Of a stretch of DNA of 6,170 nucleotides, positions 5,082-6,170 are shown piece after piece. How positions within the stretch are numbered: the first letter of the stretch is position 1; each line of letters opens with the position of its first letter. A program made the translations under genes and the position numbers. This DNA is from Planctomycetaceae bacterium (GTDB taxonomy: Bacteria > Planctomycetota > Planctomycetia > Planctomycetales > Planctomycetaceae): positions 1 through 6,170 of the forward strand of contig JAJDEK010000271.1 of assembly GCA_029259875.1 (NCBI GenBank), given 5' to 3'. The notes below the pieces were generated by a model that searched no databases, was not told where the DNA came from, and worked only from the letters and a program-made list of their open reading frames with translations.

Positions 5082-6170
5082 ATGAAAATGTTTTGCGCTG
5101 GCCAATGGCAAGATACCAAACAAACAATCAACGTGACGAACTCATTTGATCAATCGGTCATTGATACCGTTCCCCGAGGCAGCAGTGAAGATGTCACAAA
5201 CGCAGTGAACGTGCTGGAACAGGGAGCGCGAATCATGAAAGCCATGACTCCCTACGATCGCAGTCTGATCTTGCAGAAAACTTCTGAGTTGATGCTGGAG
5301 CGCCAAGAGGACTTTGCCCGCACGATCAGTTTGGAAGAAGGAAAGGTGTTGGCTGAAAGCCAGGTTGAAACAGTACGCAGCGCCGAAGTCATGCGACTTT
5401 CCGGTGAAGAAGCCCGTCGCATGACAGGCGAGATGATTCCCCTGGAAGGAAACGCCGGCGGTAAAAATAAACTTGGTTTCACACTCCGCGTGCCTTGTGG
5501 CATCGTAGCCGCGATTACACCGTTCAACTTCCCTTTGAATCTTGTCTGCCACAAGGTCGGTCCGGCTATCGCCGCAGGGAATGCGATTCTGCTTAAACCA
5601 GCCAGTGACACACCGCTGTCTGCTTTGAAACTCACTGAGATCTTGCTGGAAGCAGGTCTGCCTGCTGAAGCGATTGCCTGTATCACCGGTCCCGGCGGAG
5701 AAATCGGGCAAGCGATTTGCACGGAACCTCGTATTCGTAAAATCAGTTTCACGGGTAGCTATGAAGTGGGCACCAAAATCTGTGAAATGGCAGGCATGAA
5801 GAAGGTGACAATGGAACTGGGTAGCAATAGCCCCGTTGTCATTATGGATGATGCCGATCTCGAAAAGGCGGCGACCGCGATCACGATGGCAGGTTTCGCG
5901 AATGCCGGTCAAGTCTGTATTTCCGCACAACGTATTTTGACCGCTTCTGCCGTCAAGACAGATTTTGTCGATCTGCTCAAATCCAAAGTCGAAGCGCTGA
6001 CAACCGGAAACCAACTTGAAGCATCTACCAAAGTCGGACCCATGGTGCGCGAAACAGATGCAGCCCGTGTTGAAGAATGGGTGAATGAAGCCATCAGCCA
6101 GGGTGCTCGATTGGTATCCGGCGGCGAACGACAAGGCGCCATCTATGCTCCTACGATCTTGGATGAAACC
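5082..6170 (+). CDS. NAD(P)-dependent aldehyde dehydrogenase, ALDH21/y4uC-like (3' end missing)
   Basis: The window ends inside this gene after 363 residues; the family has about 475, so roughly 110 are missing. The enzyme oxidises an aldehyde to its acid with NAD or NADP in the cytoplasm. All catalytic features of the superfamily that fall in this part are present. These are Asn149 in TPFNFPLN (oxyanion), Lys172 in LLKPAS (cofactor), the FTGSYEVG cofactor loop (223-230), Glu245 in MELGSNSP (general base) and the nucleophile Cys279 in AGQVCISAQR. The sequence around GQVCISAQR and the later KVGPMVRETDAARVEEWV segment resemble the ALDH21/y4uC and lactaldehyde dehydrogenase-type group, judged by eye. 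The substrate cannot be told. The ATG at 5082 gives the usual short N-terminus (CAGQW); a second ATG six bases on is also possible. Only a weak AAGG at 5067-5070 precedes it. It is divergent from the lipoprotein gene. A 330-codon open frame on the opposite strand is a shadow of this gene. Confidence 0.94.
   Translation, partial: MKMFCAGQWQDTKQTINVTNSFDQSVIDTVPRGSSEDVTNAVNVLEQGARIMKAMTPYDRSLILQKTSELMLERQEDFARTISLEEGKVLAESQVETVRSAEVMRLSGEEARRMTGEMIPLEGNAGGKNKLGFTLRVPCGIVAAITPFNFPLNLVCHKVGPAIAAGNAILLKPASDTPLSALKLTEILLEAGLPAEAIACITGPGGEIGQAICTEPRIRKISFTGSYEVGTKICEMAGMKKVTMELGSNSPVVIMDDADLEKAATAITMAGFANAGQVCISAQRILTASAVKTDFVDLLKSKVEALTTGNQLEASTKVGPMVRETDAARVEEWVNEAISQGARLVSGGERQGAIYAPTILDET

Noticed and set aside
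5142..6134. A 330-codon open frame on the minus strand
   Set aside because: It lies entirely opposite the aldehyde dehydrogenase, whose catalytic motifs are intact on the plus strand. Its composition, rich in Cys, His and Phe, is typical of an antisense shadow.
1..6170. A defence island, mobile element, CRISPR array or novel multi-gene system
   Set aside because: No transposase, integrase, regular repeat-spacer array, toxin-antitoxin pair or functionally linked gene cluster is visible; the genes are unrelated and separately spaced.

Overview
The window looks like an ordinary chromosomal segment of a Gram-negative-type bacterium with moderate GC content. The best guess is a planctomycete (Gimesia/Rubinisphaera-like). 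That rests on the general style of the proteins: a long secreted protein of unknown function, an OmpA/BamE-era lipoprotein, weak or absent Shine-Dalgarno sites on several genes, and long spacers. No taxon marker is present, so this is an inference.

Layout. (1) Positions 2-718, plus strand: the C-terminal two thirds of a PLP-dependent DegT/DnrJ/EryC1/StrS sugar aminotransferase, cut by the window edge and closed by a strong intrinsic terminator (748-785). (2) Positions 719-1045: a 327-base spacer with the terminator and little else. (3) Positions 1046-2950, plus: a 634-residue secreted protein of unknown function with a helical, TPR-like middle, a beta-rich region and a Pro/Ser/Lys-rich tail. 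It has a good ribosome binding site, and a second, perfect one lies inside the gene in front of an in-frame ATG. (4) Positions 3170-4276, plus: rlmN, a radical-SAM rRNA/tRNA adenine C2 methyltransferase with all five key cysteines. It is preceded by a spacer with a candidate promoter and overlapping inverted repeats. (5) Positions 4293-4727, minus: a small lipoprotein with a faint BamE/SmpA-like pattern, convergent with rlmN. (6) Positions 4728-5081: an AT-rich divergent spacer with a 12-bp palindrome carrying TATAAT on both strands, an 11-bp direct repeat and a good sigma70-like promoter. (7) Positions 5082-6170, plus: the first 363 residues of an NAD(P)-dependent aldehyde dehydrogenase, cut by the right edge.

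The genes do not form one pathway. They belong to surface polysaccharide synthesis, unknown envelope function, RNA modification, the outer envelope and aldehyde oxidation. Each appears to have its own transcription signals, and spacers of 200-350 bases separate the co-directional and divergent genes. I see no CRISPR array, mobile element, toxin-antitoxin pair, RNA gene or defence system. The items most worth a second look are small: the internal start site in the secreted protein, the symmetric promoter-like palindrome, and the identities of the secreted protein and the lipoprotein.
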